Shown here: piece by piece, positions 10,130 to 19,035 of the stretch
Layout: every line of letters starts with the position of its first letter
How positions within the stretch are numbered: position 1 is the first letter of the stretch
Assembly: GCF_947495205.1 (NCBI RefSeq)
Contig: NZ_CANLXV010000004.1
Location: 1-64,000 of the forward strand
DNA from: an uncultured Polaribacter sp.
GTDB lineage: Bacteria; Bacteroidota; Bacteroidia; Flavobacteriales; Flavobacteriaceae
Reading direction: 5' to 3'
Length of the DNA: 64,000 nt
Program-made: the position numbers and the translations under genes
Notes under the pieces: model-generated
What the model saw: the letters and a program-made list of their open reading frames with translations, nothing else
What the model was told of the DNA's origin: nothing
Databases searched by the model: none

Positions 10130-10667
10130 AACTCGTGTTTTGTAACTGTTCTTTTAATATTTTTTTGCCTCTAAACAAATGTGTTCTAGAGGTATTTTCT
10201 GATATATTTAAAACTTCTGCAATTTCTTGATGGTCAAAACCTTCCAACAAATACATCGTTAAAACCAATCTGTATTTTTCTTTTAAATTATGAATTGTTT
10301 CTAAAATTATATCTATAGAAATTGTGCTTTCTATTTGCCAATCATCTTCTGTATTTGTTATAATTTCATCATCTATAGCAACTAATTCTAACCTATTTTT
10401 CTTTAAATAATCTATACTTTGATTAATTACTATTTTTTTTAACCATACACCAAAAGCAACTTCATTTTTATAGGAATCAATATTTTTAAAAGCTTTAATA
10501 AATGCATCTTGCATAACATCTTCTGCCAAAAAACTATCTTTTACATATCTATTTGCAACAATTATCATTGCTTTACAATACAAATTGTACAATTGCATTT
10601 GCGACTTTGCACAATTATTTTTGCACTTATCTATTATGGGTTGATGTAGTTGGTTGGTTAATTTCAT
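10113..10667 (-). CDS. ECF-family RNA polymerase sigma factor
   Basis: The 184-residue protein shows sigma region 2 (about 20-90, with AEDVMQDAFIKAFKNID) and region 4 (about 120-178, with EGFDHQEIAEVLNISENTSRTHLFRGKKIL split across the helix-turn-helix). It starts a three-gene leftward operon with overlapping reading frames. Its probable regulator is the next gene. The same three-part design recurs at 61278-63817. Confidence 0.93.
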   Translation of the reverse strand: MKLTNQLHQPIIDKCKNNCAKSQMQLYNLYCKAMIIVANRYVKDSFLAEDVMQDAFIKAFKNIDSYKNEVAFGVWLKKIVINQSIDYLKKNRLELVAIDDEIITNTEDDWQIESTISIDIILETIHNLKEKYRLVLTMYLLEGFDHQEIAEVLNISENTSRTHLFRGKKILKEQLQNTSYAGRY

Positions 10668-10758
10668 TAAAACTTTCTTACTCTAAAGACGATGGTTTTT
10701 TTTGAATGTTGCAAAATTTGTAATTAATTATCTTTAAATTTACATATTAAGTTTTAAA

Positions 10759-11826
10759 ATGAACAAAAAATCATCAGCATTACAAGAAAAAAAAGGTGTT
10801 TTTAAACCAGAAAACACCAGTAAAACCGCTGCAGAAATAATTAAAAAAAATAGAGCCAAACAAAATTCTGTTGATGCCTTTGTTTCTCAAATTTTAAAAG
10901 GAAATATTGCTTATTTAAGTAGAGCAATTACTTTGGTTGAAAGCACTAACACAAAGCATCAACAAAAAGCAAACAAAATTTTAGAACGTTGTTTACCTTA
11001 TGCAAATAAATCTGTAAGAATTGGTATTACAGGAGTGCCTGGTGTTGGAAAAAGTACTTTTATAGAAGCTTTTGGTAAACACTTAACCAACCAAAATAAA
11101 AAGGTAGCTGTTTTGGCTGTAGATCCTAGTAGTTCTGTAAATAAAGGTTCTATTTTAGGAGATAAAACTAGAATGGAGCAATTAGTAACCGATAAAAATG
11201 CCTTTATTAGACCTTCTCCTTCTGGAACTTCTTTAGGTGGTGTTGCTCAAAAAACGCGCGAAAGTATTATTTTATGTGAAGCTGCTGGTTTTGATACGAT
11301 TATAATTGAAACAGTTGGTGTTGGACAATCTGAAACGGTGGTACATTCTATGGTAGATTTCTTTTTACTGTTGAAGTTGGCGGGAGCTGGAGACGAATTA
11401 CAAGGGATTAAACGCGGAATTATAGAAATGGCAGACGCTATTGTAATTAATAAAGCTGATGGCGATAATGAAAAAAATGCCAAAATTGCTAAAGTTGAAT
11501 TTAATAGAGCTTTGCATTTATATCCTTTAAAAGAAAGCAAATGGCAACCAAAAGTACTTACAGCAAGCGCTTTACATAATTTAGGAATTATAAAGATAAT
11601 TGAAATGATTAATAATTACATTGCTATAACTTATAAAAACGGTTATTTTCAGCAAAAACGAAACGAGCAAAATACGTTTTGGTTATTATCTACTATTGAG
11701 CAACAATTAAAAAAGAATTTTTTTGAAAACCCTATCATTAAACATGCATTGGAAAAAGAGATTTCAAATTTAAAAAATAATAAATCCACTCCTTTTGCGG
11801 CTGCAGAAAGGTTGTTAAAACTATAA
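10759..11826 (+). CDS. meaB: Methylmalonyl-CoA mutase-associated GTPase MeaB
   Basis: MeaB is a G3E-family GTPase that protects and gates cofactor loading of adenosylcobalamin-dependent methylmalonyl-CoA mutase. The 355-residue protein has a P-loop (GVPGVGKST, about residue 91), the DPSS and GTSLGG blocks, ETVGVGQSE, and the NKAD base-recognition motif. The mutase genes are not in the window. It is divergent from the ECF sigma gene, sharing a short 91-base intergenic region. Confidence 0.95.
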   Translation: MNKKSSALQEKKGVFKPENTSKTAAEIIKKNRAKQNSVDAFVSQILKGNIAYLSRAITLVESTNTKHQQKANKILERCLPYANKSVRIGITGVPGVGKSTFIEAFGKHLTNQNKKVAVLAVDPSSSVNKGSILGDKTRMEQLVTDKNAFIRPSPSGTSLGGVAQKTRESIILCEAAGFDTIIIETVGVGQSETVVHSMVDFFLLLKLAGAGDELQGIKRGIIEMADAIVINKADGDNEKNAKIAKVEFNRALHLYPLKESKWQPKVLTASALHNLGIIKIIEMINNYIAITYKNGYFQQKRNEQNTFWLLSTIEQQLKKNFFENPIIKHALEKEISNLKNNKSTPFAAAERLLKL

Positions 11827-11905
11827 ATCTAGACGAACCTTTCTTAATTAGAAATGGTTTGTTGAGTTGTTTTAAATATTTACTTTATAAAATGCAATAT
11901 TTTTA

Positions 11906-11956
11906 AGGGTAATTTCCCTCAAACTCACATGTAAATTAAAATATTGATTATATTTG
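11906..11956 (+). promoter_or_regulatory. Putative promoter and operator of the ImmA/IrrE islet
   Basis: A -7 type box TATATTTG lies at 11949-11956, 20 bases before the ATG at 11977. No clear -33 TTG is at the right distance. A small dyad AGGG-N6-CCCT (11906-11919) lies just upstream and could be an operator for the HTH domain of the encoded protein. The dyad role is a guess. Confidence 0.4.
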
Positions 11957-11976
11957 CAGGGTAAATTCTCTTTTTT

Positions 11977-13170
11977 ATGAAAGAATCAGATATCGATAAA
12001 TTATTAAGCTCTATATTTTCAAATGATAATTCCTTAAATATAAGGGAAATGTTTAATGAGAAATTGGAAACTTTAAATGTTAGTAAAACTAAAGTTTTAA
12101 GTTTACTTAAAATTGATAAAGACGTTTTCGAACAAATAATTAATGGAACAGCTAAACAACCAAACTTAATTCATATAATTAAAATTGCTGATTTTTTAAA
12201 TATACCAATTAATAAATTTATTGAAGTAGTTCTTAAAAATCAAAGTGTAGAAAATATTAGTTCAATTGAAAAAGCTAAAAACGCCACATTTTTATTGAAT
12301 AACTTTGATGTCAAAATATTGACTAAATTCGGATTCTTTAAAAGCAAATCTAATACAGATGATTTAGTTAATAAAGTATTATCCTTCTTTGGATTTAAAT
12401 CTATTAAAGATTATGAATTAGAACTAGATAAACCTCTTTACAGCAGTGTGAAAAGAAATTTTTCAGATAAAATGAAAGATTTTTGGATTAAATCGGCTTT
12501 TCAAACTTTTAAAATAATTGATAATCCAAATGATTATGATAGAAACAGACTTAAGGATTTAATCGTAAAAGTAAAACCTTATTCACAAGATTTAGAGAAT
12601 GGTCTTTTTACTGTTTGTAAAGCATTATATAATATTGGTGTAACAGTGGTTTTTCAAGATTATTTAACAACGACACAAATTAAAGGAGCAACCTTCATTA
12701 TTAATGATAAACCTTGTATTGTATTGACTAACTTCGGTAAAATTTATCCAACACTCTGGTTTACTTTATTGCATGAGCTACATCATGTTTTATTTGATTT
12801 TGATTTAATTAAAAATAATAGTTTTCATCTTACTGGTGATGCTGATCTATTTTTAATTGAGGAAAAAGCAGATTCATTCGCTCGAAATTTTTATATGTCT
12901 GAAGAAAAATTTCATTTCATAAAAAAATATATTAAAAATCCATACATAGTATCAAAATTTGCTTATGAAAATGAAATACATATATCTATGGTCTATTCCT
13001 TTTTTACTTGGTATCAGGATAAGATATATAGTAAAAAATATTACGGAGCTTTTAAAGAGTTTTATCCAGACTATAAAGTTTCTTTAAAAAAACTAAGTCC
13101 ACTATCTTGGAAAGAAGATAGTATTAAAACTGCTGGGGAAAGAATAAAAAAAATTTTAGAAATTAGATAA
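11977..13170 (+). CDS. HTH-like protein with ImmA/IrrE zinc metallopeptidase domain
   Basis: A 397-residue protein. Residues about 30-85 look like a degenerate Xre-type helix-turn-helix (KVLSLLKIDKDVFEQIING, then HIIKIADFLNI). The C-terminal half holds an ImmA/IrrE metallopeptidase domain: HELHH at 266-270 is the zinc motif HExxH, and EEKADSFARNF (from E295) supplies the downstream acidic ligand. Such proteins cleave repressors in mobile elements or stress circuits, or act as antitoxins. The gene is 10 bases upstream of an unknown 181-residue gene. The pair interrupts a row of housekeeping genes. Target and role are not known. Confidence 0.85.
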   Translation: MKESDIDKLLSSIFSNDNSLNIREMFNEKLETLNVSKTKVLSLLKIDKDVFEQIINGTAKQPNLIHIIKIADFLNIPINKFIEVVLKNQSVENISSIEKAKNATFLLNNFDVKILTKFGFFKSKSNTDDLVNKVLSFFGFKSIKDYELELDKPLYSSVKRNFSDKMKDFWIKSAFQTFKIIDNPNDYDRNRLKDLIVKVKPYSQDLENGLFTVCKALYNIGVTVVFQDYLTTTQIKGATFIINDKPCIVLTNFGKIYPTLWFTLLHELHHVLFDFDLIKNNSFHLTGDADLFLIEEKADSFARNFYMSEEKFHFIKKYIKNPYIVSKFAYENEIHISMVYSFFTWYQDKIYSKKYYGAFKEFYPDYKVSLKKLSPLSWKEDSIKTAGERIKKILEIR

Positions 13171-13180
13171 TAAATAAAAT

Positions 13181-13726
13181 ATGTCAAAGAACAAAAAAAC
13201 TAAAAAAGATGTTGAACTTTCAGAAGCCGATATTGAAAGATTAGAATTATTACAAAAAGCGAACAAAAAAGTAGGCAAGCAATTATCTATTAATACAAAT
13301 TCAGGTAACTTAGAAGAGTTTGATGAATTGAGAGAAATTGTTGGTAAAGAGTTTGAAAATCCAGAAGAAAAGTATAACATTTATTATAAAGGAATTCGAA
13401 AACTTCTAATGGATTTTTTACCTAAAGGAAAAGAATTTAAAGAAGTTAGAGAAATTATTTATGATGAAAAGAATATTTTTCTAAACCTTGGTAAAAGAAA
13501 ATCCGATAATAATGGAATTCGTGGAGGTGATGGAAGAATGACATTTCAGCCAGTTATGAATGAATTATTAGATATAATTATTAAATGGGTTGGTGATTCC
13601 CAAAATCCCTTTGAAATTTATCGAGATTTTTATGAATTAAATGAAAAATATGGTTATGGTCATGAAAAATATGATAAATCAGCATTAAGCGTCTCTAAGG
13701 CAATGATGAAGTTAAGTAGGGACTAG
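13181..13726 (+). CDS. Unknown 181-residue partner of the ImmA/IrrE protein
   Basis: I do not recognise a family. The protein starts with a lysine-rich, probably helical segment (1-40) with no signal peptide or membrane segment. A central part contains LMDFLPKGKEFKEVREII and a glycine-rich turn, GIRGGDGRM, and the C-terminus is helical and tyrosine-rich. It begins 10 bases after the ImmA/IrrE gene stop, so the two are almost certainly cotranscribed. It may be the substrate, toxin or regulator paired with the protease. Confidence 0.7.
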   Translation: MSKNKKTKKDVELSEADIERLELLQKANKKVGKQLSINTNSGNLEEFDELREIVGKEFENPEEKYNIYYKGIRKLLMDFLPKGKEFKEVREIIYDEKNIFLNLGKRKSDNNGIRGGDGRMTFQPVMNELLDIIIKWVGDSQNPFEIYRDFYELNEKYGYGHEKYDKSALSVSKAMMKLSRD

Positions 13727-13784
13727 CTTTTTAGATAAATTACACCTAAGTAGAGAATAAAAAAAAAGCTAGTATCTTTTAAAC

Positions 13785-13792
13785 TACATTTG
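13785..13792 (+). promoter_or_regulatory. -7 box upstream of the RhlE-type helicase gene
   Basis: TACATTTG matches the Bacteroidota -7 consensus TAnnTTTG and ends 15 bases before the ATG at 13808. No convincing -33 TTG is seen. Confidence 0.45.
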
Positions 13793-13807
13793 CATAAAAA
13801 TTAAACA

Positions 13808-15043
13808 ATGCATTTTTCAGAATTACTAACCAATACATCTATTTTAAAAGCCGTTGCAGAACAACGTTTTCACAAACCAACTTTGGTGCAAGAAAAGGCG
13901 ATTCCAGAAATTTTAAAAAAGAAAAATGTAATTGTTGCAGCAAATACAGGTACTGGTAAAACCGCAGCTTTTACCTTACCTATTTTAGAAAATCTGTTTG
14001 AAAAACAAGATACAGAAAAAGCTAAAAAGCTAATTAAAGCAGTTATTGTAACACCAACAAGAGAATTGGCTATTCAAATTTTTGAAAATTGTAAAGATTT
14101 TAGCAAATACACTAATTTAAGAACAACAGCTGTTTTTGGTGGAGTTTCTCTAGAGCCTCAAAAAGAGGTTTTAGCAAAAGGCGTAGATATTTTAATAGCA
14201 ACTCCTGGTAGATTAATAGATTTACAAAAACAAGGTAATATTGCTTTAGATGCTGTTGAAGTTTTTGTTTTAGATGAAGCCGATTTAATGTTAGACATGG
14301 GTTTTATTAAAGATGTAAAATTGATAGAAAGTCTTTGTCCAAAGAAAAAGCAAACTTTACTTTTTTCTGCAACAATGCCAGATAAAATTGTAGCATTGGC
14401 AAAAACTACTTTAAAAAATCCTGTATCTATTGTTATTGAACCAGAAGAAACTACAGCAAAAAATATTGGTCAATTATTATATTATTTGCCAAAGAAAAAT
14501 AAAACCGATTTATGTTTACACCTTTTAAGAAACACCATAAACGGTAAAATAATTATTTTTAGACGCACAAAATTTGGGGTAGATAAATTAGAGCAAACGC
14601 TTTTAAAAAATGGATATTTAGTTACAAGTATTCATGGAGATAAAACACAAATAATTAGAAATAAGGCAATTGAAGATTTCAAAAGTAAAAAAGCAACTAT
14701 TTTAATTGCTACAGACGTTGCTGCAAGAGGTATAGATATTACAAATGTAGATGCTATTATTAATTTTGATATACCAAATGTTGCAGAAACCTATGTACAT
14801 AGAATTGGTAGAACTGGTAGAGCAGGTAAATCTGGTATTTCGTTTTCTTTTTGTTCACCAGACGAAAATAATTATATAAAAGATATTGAAACTTTAATTG
14901 AAAAATCGATTAAAGTTATTGCAGATCATCCTTATGTAATTCACAAACCAAAACATACTAAAAAGCAACCAAATACTATTAGTAAAAATAAAAAAGGTAG
15001 AAAATCTGAAGCTTCTAAAAAGAAGAAAAAACGTTGGTATTAA
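13808..15043 (+). CDS. DEAD-box RNA helicase, RhlE-like
   Basis: A 411-residue ATP-dependent RNA helicase for ribosome assembly or RNA turnover. Motifs occur in order: a Q-motif region (HKPTLVQEKAIP), NTGTGKT (about 46-52), PTRELAIQ, TPGRLID, DEAD (about 155-158), SAT, and HRIGRTGRAG. The tail (about 375-411) is rich in lysine, ending KKKKKRWY, as in RhlE-type enzymes that bind RNA through basic extensions. A terminator hairpin follows. Confidence 0.93.
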   Translation: MHFSELLTNTSILKAVAEQRFHKPTLVQEKAIPEILKKKNVIVAANTGTGKTAAFTLPILENLFEKQDTEKAKKLIKAVIVTPTRELAIQIFENCKDFSKYTNLRTTAVFGGVSLEPQKEVLAKGVDILIATPGRLIDLQKQGNIALDAVEVFVLDEADLMLDMGFIKDVKLIESLCPKKKQTLLFSATMPDKIVALAKTTLKNPVSIVIEPEETTAKNIGQLLYYLPKKNKTDLCLHLLRNTINGKIIIFRRTKFGVDKLEQTLLKNGYLVTSIHGDKTQIIRNKAIEDFKSKKATILIATDVAARGIDITNVDAIINFDIPNVAETYVHRIGRTGRAGKSGISFSFCSPDENNYIKDIETLIEKSIKVIADHPYVIHKPKHTKKQPNTISKNKKGRKSEASKKKKKRWY

Positions 15044-15058
15044 CAAATTTAAAAACCA

Positions 15059-15091
15059 AAAACTTCAATCTAATAAATAGATTGAAGTTTT
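15059..15091. terminator. Bidirectional terminator
   Basis: A 12-bp perfect stem, AACTTCAATCTA (15061-15072) and TAGATTGAAGTT (15078-15089), has a 5-base loop and is flanked by A and T runs. It lies between convergent genes and can serve both. Confidence 0.85.
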
Positions 15092-15099
15092 TTTATAAT

Positions 15100-15375
15100 T
15101 TAATCTTCATCTGGTAAATTTGCATCAAAATCATCATTGCCTTCGAAGAAATCTTCATCTTCTGCATATTCTTCCATCGCATTTTCTAATCGTTCACTAA
15201 TTTTTACCAAGTAAATAGTATCTTCTGTTTTTACCTCTATAGCCTTTACAGTTTCTCCTTTGGCATTTTTAAATGAAATAATGTCTTCATAATCATAACC
15301 ATCAGGATATTTATCAATTAACATATCTAGTATGTCTGTTGTTAACTTAGCATATTCTACAATTACTCTTTTCAT
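15100..15375 (-). CDS. Conserved small acidic protein
   Basis: A 91-residue protein with a basic, folded-looking N-terminal half (MKRVIVEYAKLTTDILDML) and a strongly acidic tail rich in Asp and Glu (about 68-91). There is no signal peptide. I recall similar short proteins in Flavobacteriaceae, but no function is established. It follows the polyamine operon 63 bases downstream of the deoxyhypusine-synthase-like gene and may be cotranscribed with it. Confidence 0.7.
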   Translation of the reverse strand: MKRVIVEYAKLTTDILDMLIDKYPDGYDYEDIISFKNAKGETVKAIEVKTEDTIYLVKISERLENAMEEYAEDEDFFEGNDDFDANLPDED

Positions 15376-15438
15376 AATTTAATAATTTATTAAACTTTTT
15401 TTAGATTTCTAAATTGCCTAAAAAGTTTTATTTAGAAA

Positions 15439-16407
15439 TTACATCTCTAATAAATAAGCAAATATTAAAGGCGCTACAATGGTTGCATCACTTTCTATGA
15501 TAAACTTTGGTGTATTAATATCTAATTTACCCCAAGTAATTTTTTCATTGGGTACTGCACCAGAATAAGAACCATAACTTGTAGTTGAGTCTGAAATCTG
15601 ACAAAAATAACTCCAAAATGGTGTATCTGTTCTTTCCATATCTTGGTATAACATTGGCACTACACAAATAGGAAAATCTCCTGCAATTCCTCCTCCTATT
15701 TGAAAAAATCCAATTCCGTTTGTTGAGTTTTCTGTATACCAATCTGCCAAAAATGTCATATATTCTATTCCAGATTTCATGGTAGATGCTTTTAACTCTC
15801 CTTTCATTACATAAGAAGCAAAAATGTTACCCATGGTAGAATCTTCCCAACCAGGACAAATTATTGGTAAGTTTTTTTCTGCTGCTGCATACATCCAAGA
15901 ATCTTTTAAATCGATTTCGTAATATTGCTCTAAAACTCCAGAAAGTAGCAATTTGTACATATATTCATGTGGCAAATAGCGCTCACCATTTGCGTCTGCA
16001 TTTTTCCAAATTTTTACAATATGTTCTTGTATTCTTCTAAAAGCTTCTTCTTCTGGTATGCAAGTATCTGTAACTCTGTTTAAGCCTTTTTCTAACAAAT
16101 CCCACTCATCCTGTGGTGTTAAATCTCTATAATTTGGCACTCTTTTATAATGAGAATGTGCCACCAAATTCATAATATCTTCTTCAAGATTAGCACCAGT
16201 ACAAGAAATAATTTGTACTTTATCTTTACGAATCATTTCTGCAAAAATTTTACCTAACTCTGCTGTACTCATTGCTCCTGCTAAAGAAACTAACATTTTG
16301 TTTCCTTTTTTCAATTGATCTTCATACCCTTTTGCTGCATCAACCAAAGCTGCTGCATTAAAGTGTAAAAAGTATTTTTCTATAAAATTTGTAATTGGTT
16401 TGCTCAT
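15439..16407 (-). CDS. Deoxyhypusine-synthase-like enzyme
   Basis: A 322-residue member of the deoxyhypusine synthase fold family, NAD-dependent enzymes that transfer an aminobutyl group from spermidine. The catalytic lysine is retained as K294 in the WGK block (GAVPNEKITWGK), and NAD-binding stretches such as SLAGAMSTAE and the SGIEYM and GGGIAGDFPI blocks are present. Bacteria lack eIF5A, so its substrate is probably a small polyamine, for example in homospermidine formation; this is inference. It is the fourth gene of a leftward run after arginine decarboxylase, agmatinase and the GNAT-nitrilase fusion, with a 120-base gap holding a repeat. Confidence 0.88.
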   Translation of the reverse strand: MSKPITNFIEKYFLHFNAAALVDAAKGYEDQLKKGNKMLVSLAGAMSTAELGKIFAEMIRKDKVQIISCTGANLEEDIMNLVAHSHYKRVPNYRDLTPQDEWDLLEKGLNRVTDTCIPEEEAFRRIQEHIVKIWKNADANGERYLPHEYMYKLLLSGVLEQYYEIDLKDSWMYAAAEKNLPIICPGWEDSTMGNIFASYVMKGELKASTMKSGIEYMTFLADWYTENSTNGIGFFQIGGGIAGDFPICVVPMLYQDMERTDTPFWSYFCQISDSTTSYGSYSGAVPNEKITWGKLDINTPKFIIESDATIVAPLIFAYLLEM

Positions 16408-16429
16408 GTTTTTTTATTTTTTATATCAT

Positions 16430-16484
16430 TTCTAAAATATTCTCGATACAATTTTTCAAAAAAGAAAAATCACACGTACTGACA
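16430..16484. repeat. Dispersed imperfect inverted repeat, copy B
   Basis: This copy aligns with 6481-6534 over its full length, sharing TTCTAAA, TTCTCGATA, AAAATCAC and ACTGACA. It lies between the GNAT-nitrilase gene and the deoxyhypusine-synthase-like gene. Confidence 0.7.
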
Positions 16485-16527
16485 TTTTTTTATCAGTATT
16501 CATTTTAAAAATTTAGTACTATGTATG

Positions 16528-18060
16528 TTATTTAGTTTTAAGCTTTTTCACTTCAAAAATATCTGTTCTTCTATCTTTTAAATTTCTAACACTTCCAAAC
16601 TGATTCAAATCTTTTAGCAAGTCTAAATCTACATCTGCAATTAAAATCATTTCTGTGTTTGTGGTTGCTTCTGCTTTAATACCGTTTGCTGGAAAAGAAA
16701 AATCACAAGGAGTAAAAACCATAGATTGCGCATATTGAATGTCCATATTATTTACTTTTGGTAAATTACCAACACTACCTGCAATGGCAACATAACACTC
16801 ATTTTCTATAGCTCTAGCTTGTGCACAATGTCTAACTCTAGAATATGCGTTTTGTGTATCTGTTAAAAAAGGAATAAACAAAATATCCATACCTTGTTCT
16901 GCTAATAACCTACCTAATTCTGGAAATTCTGAATCGTAACAAATTAATACTCCTACTTTTCCACAATCCGTATCAAACGTTTTTAGTTCATTACCTCCTT
17001 GTAAACCCCAAACTTTTGCTTCATTTGGTGTAACATGCAGCTTTTCATAACGATCTAAAGTACCATCTCTTTTACAGATATAACCAACATTATACAACAA
17101 ACCGTCTTTAATTTCTGGCATACTACCAGTAATAATATTAATGTTGTAAGAAATGGCTAGTTTAGAAAACTTTTCTACAACTTGTGGTGTAAATTTTGCC
17201 AATTCTCTAATTGCTTCAGATTCTGGTAAATGGTTAAATTCTGCCATTAAAGGCGCATTAAAAAATTCTGGAAATAACGCAAAATCTGCTCTGTAAGCAG
17301 AAACAGAATCTACAAAAAACTCTGCTTGTTCCATTAATTCTTCTAAATCTTTATACAAACGCATTTGCCACTGAATTAATCCTAAACGCACCACTTTTTT
17401 TGTGATAGCTGCTTTTTTAGACTTTTTTTCGTAATAAATGTTGTCCCATTCTAATAAAACAGCGTAATCTCCAGAATTTACATCGCCTTCTAAATATCCT
17501 TTTAAGATTTTAGAAGGATGAAAATCATTAGAAATCTGAAAATTTAAAACAGGGTCATAAATTTCTTTACGTTTTACTTTTTCTAAATACTCTTTTGGCG
17601 AAATTTCTGCCGCAAATTTGTGATAATTTGGCATTCTTCCACCAAAGACAATTCCCTTTAAATTTAAGGTTTCACATAATTCTTTTCTATAATAATACAA
17701 TCTTCTTCCTAAACGTAAACCTCTAAATTCAGATTTTATAAAAACATCTATTCCGTATAAAACATCTCCTTCTTTATCATGCGTGTTAAAGGTGAAATTT
17801 CCTGTAATGTCTTCATAAGTATGTGTTTCATCAAACTTTGTATAATCTACTTTTATAGCTAATGCACAACCTGCTAACTGTCCGTTAATTTTAATAACAA
17901 CTTGCCCTTCTGGAAACTTATGTATTAAAGCTTGTATTTGAGCTTCTTCCCAATAGGTGTTTTCCATATTGGTATAAATCTCTATCATTGCTTGTTTTAA
18001 CTCTTGATAATCATCAATTGTTAAATACTGCAATTCTATGTTTTCTATATTTTCTATCAT
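16528..18060 (-). CDS. GNAT acetyltransferase / carbon-nitrogen hydrolase fusion
   Basis: A 510-residue two-domain protein. The N-terminal part (about 1-215) is a GNAT domain with the acyl-CoA loop RGLRLGRRLY. The C-terminal part (about 225-505) is a nitrilase-superfamily amidohydrolase with the Glu-Lys-Cys triad in FPEFFNAPL, KLHVTPNE and LICYDSEFPE. The hydrolase half is related to N-carbamoylputrescine amidase. It lies 9 bases after agmatinase, so a role in polyamine or amide turnover is likely; the exact substrate is not clear. The fused architecture is a known annotation in Bacteroidota. Confidence 0.9.
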   Translation of the reverse strand: MIENIENIELQYLTIDDYQELKQAMIEIYTNMENTYWEEAQIQALIHKFPEGQVVIKINGQLAGCALAIKVDYTKFDETHTYEDITGNFTFNTHDKEGDVLYGIDVFIKSEFRGLRLGRRLYYYRKELCETLNLKGIVFGGRMPNYHKFAAEISPKEYLEKVKRKEIYDPVLNFQISNDFHPSKILKGYLEGDVNSGDYAVLLEWDNIYYEKKSKKAAITKKVVRLGLIQWQMRLYKDLEELMEQAEFFVDSVSAYRADFALFPEFFNAPLMAEFNHLPESEAIRELAKFTPQVVEKFSKLAISYNINIITGSMPEIKDGLLYNVGYICKRDGTLDRYEKLHVTPNEAKVWGLQGGNELKTFDTDCGKVGVLICYDSEFPELGRLLAEQGMDILFIPFLTDTQNAYSRVRHCAQARAIENECYVAIAGSVGNLPKVNNMDIQYAQSMVFTPCDFSFPANGIKAEATTNTEMILIADVDLDLLKDLNQFGSVRNLKDRRTDIFEVKKLKTK

Positions 18061-18069
18061 GATAAAAGA

Positions 18070-19014
18070 CTAGAAATCGTCCTCATTATTTTTAAATTTT
18101 GATATTTTACCAAATGGATTTTTGTCTGAATCTTCTTCTCCATTATCATAATAATCGTCATTAGAAGCAAATTTGTAGCTTAACATTTTATAAAATAATT
18201 TTGCTGCTAAAAAATCTGAAGATTTTTCTGAGGCATTAGGACAAAGTTCTACCATATCAAAACCAACAACATTTTTTTGCTGAAAAACCATTTTTAAAAA
18301 CTCTAAAGTTTCATAGTAAAACAAACCTCCTGGTTCTGGTGTACCTGTACTTGGCATTATTGATGGATCTAAGGCATCTAAATCGAACGTAATAAAAACG
18401 TTTTTACTTAATTGATCAATTACATCATCCATCCAGTCTTCATTTACAGCCATTTCATGCGCAAAAAAAACTTTGTCTGAATTCATTTCTCTTTTTTCAG
18501 AAATGTCCATACTTCTAACACCTACTTGAACCAAGTTGGTATTTTGATTTGCTTCGTATACTGCACAAGCATGGTTGCATTTAGAGCCTTCGTATTCTTT
18601 GCGTAAATCTGCATGAGCATCTATATGCAATACTGTTAAATCATTAAAACATTCATTAAAAGCTCTAATGGTTCCTATAGAAATTGAATGTTCGCCACCA
18701 AAAACGGTTACAAATTTATTTCTATTAATGTACTTTTTAGTTTCTTGATGCACAGCTTCTACCATTTCTTCTGGAGAAGTATTTTCTGTAATTGGATCTG
18801 CTAAAAAAACACCTTCTTTATAAACTTCGGAATCTGTTTCTATGTCATACAATTCCATATTTTCTGATGCCTCTAAAAAAGCTTGTGGCCCTTTATCTGC
18901 ACCTTTTTGCCAAGTGCTTGTACCATCATAAGGAACTGGAATTATTACTATTTTTGAAGTTGACAAGTTTCCAAATTCTTGTGGAATGCCTGCATATGTT
19001 TTATTTGTATTCAT
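18070..19014 (-). CDS. speB: Agmatinase (ureohydrolase family)
   Basis: A 314-residue binuclear manganese ureohydrolase. Metal ligands appear in GGEHSI, DAHADLR and TFDLDALDPS, and the family block STGTPEPGG is present. With an arginine decarboxylase gene 21 bases upstream, hydrolysis of agmatine to putrescine and urea is the most likely reaction, rather than arginase. The C-terminus has an acidic extension (NDDYYDNGEEDSD) not needed for catalysis. Confidence 0.9.
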   Translation of the reverse strand: MNTNKTYAGIPQEFGNLSTSKIVIIPVPYDGTSTWQKGADKGPQAFLEASENMELYDIETDSEVYKEGVFLADPITENTSPEEMVEAVHQETKKYINRNKFVTVFGGEHSISIGTIRAFNECFNDLTVLHIDAHADLRKEYEGSKCNHACAVYEANQNTNLVQVGVRSMDISEKREMNSDKVFFAHEMAVNEDWMDDVIDQLSKNVFITFDLDALDPSIMPSTGTPEPGGLFYYETLEFLKMVFQQKNVVGFDMVELCPNASEKSSDFLAAKLFYKMLSYKFASNDDYYDNGEEDSDKNPFGKISKFKNNEDDF

Positions 19015-19035
19015 TTTTTTTATTTTTCAAAAGGT

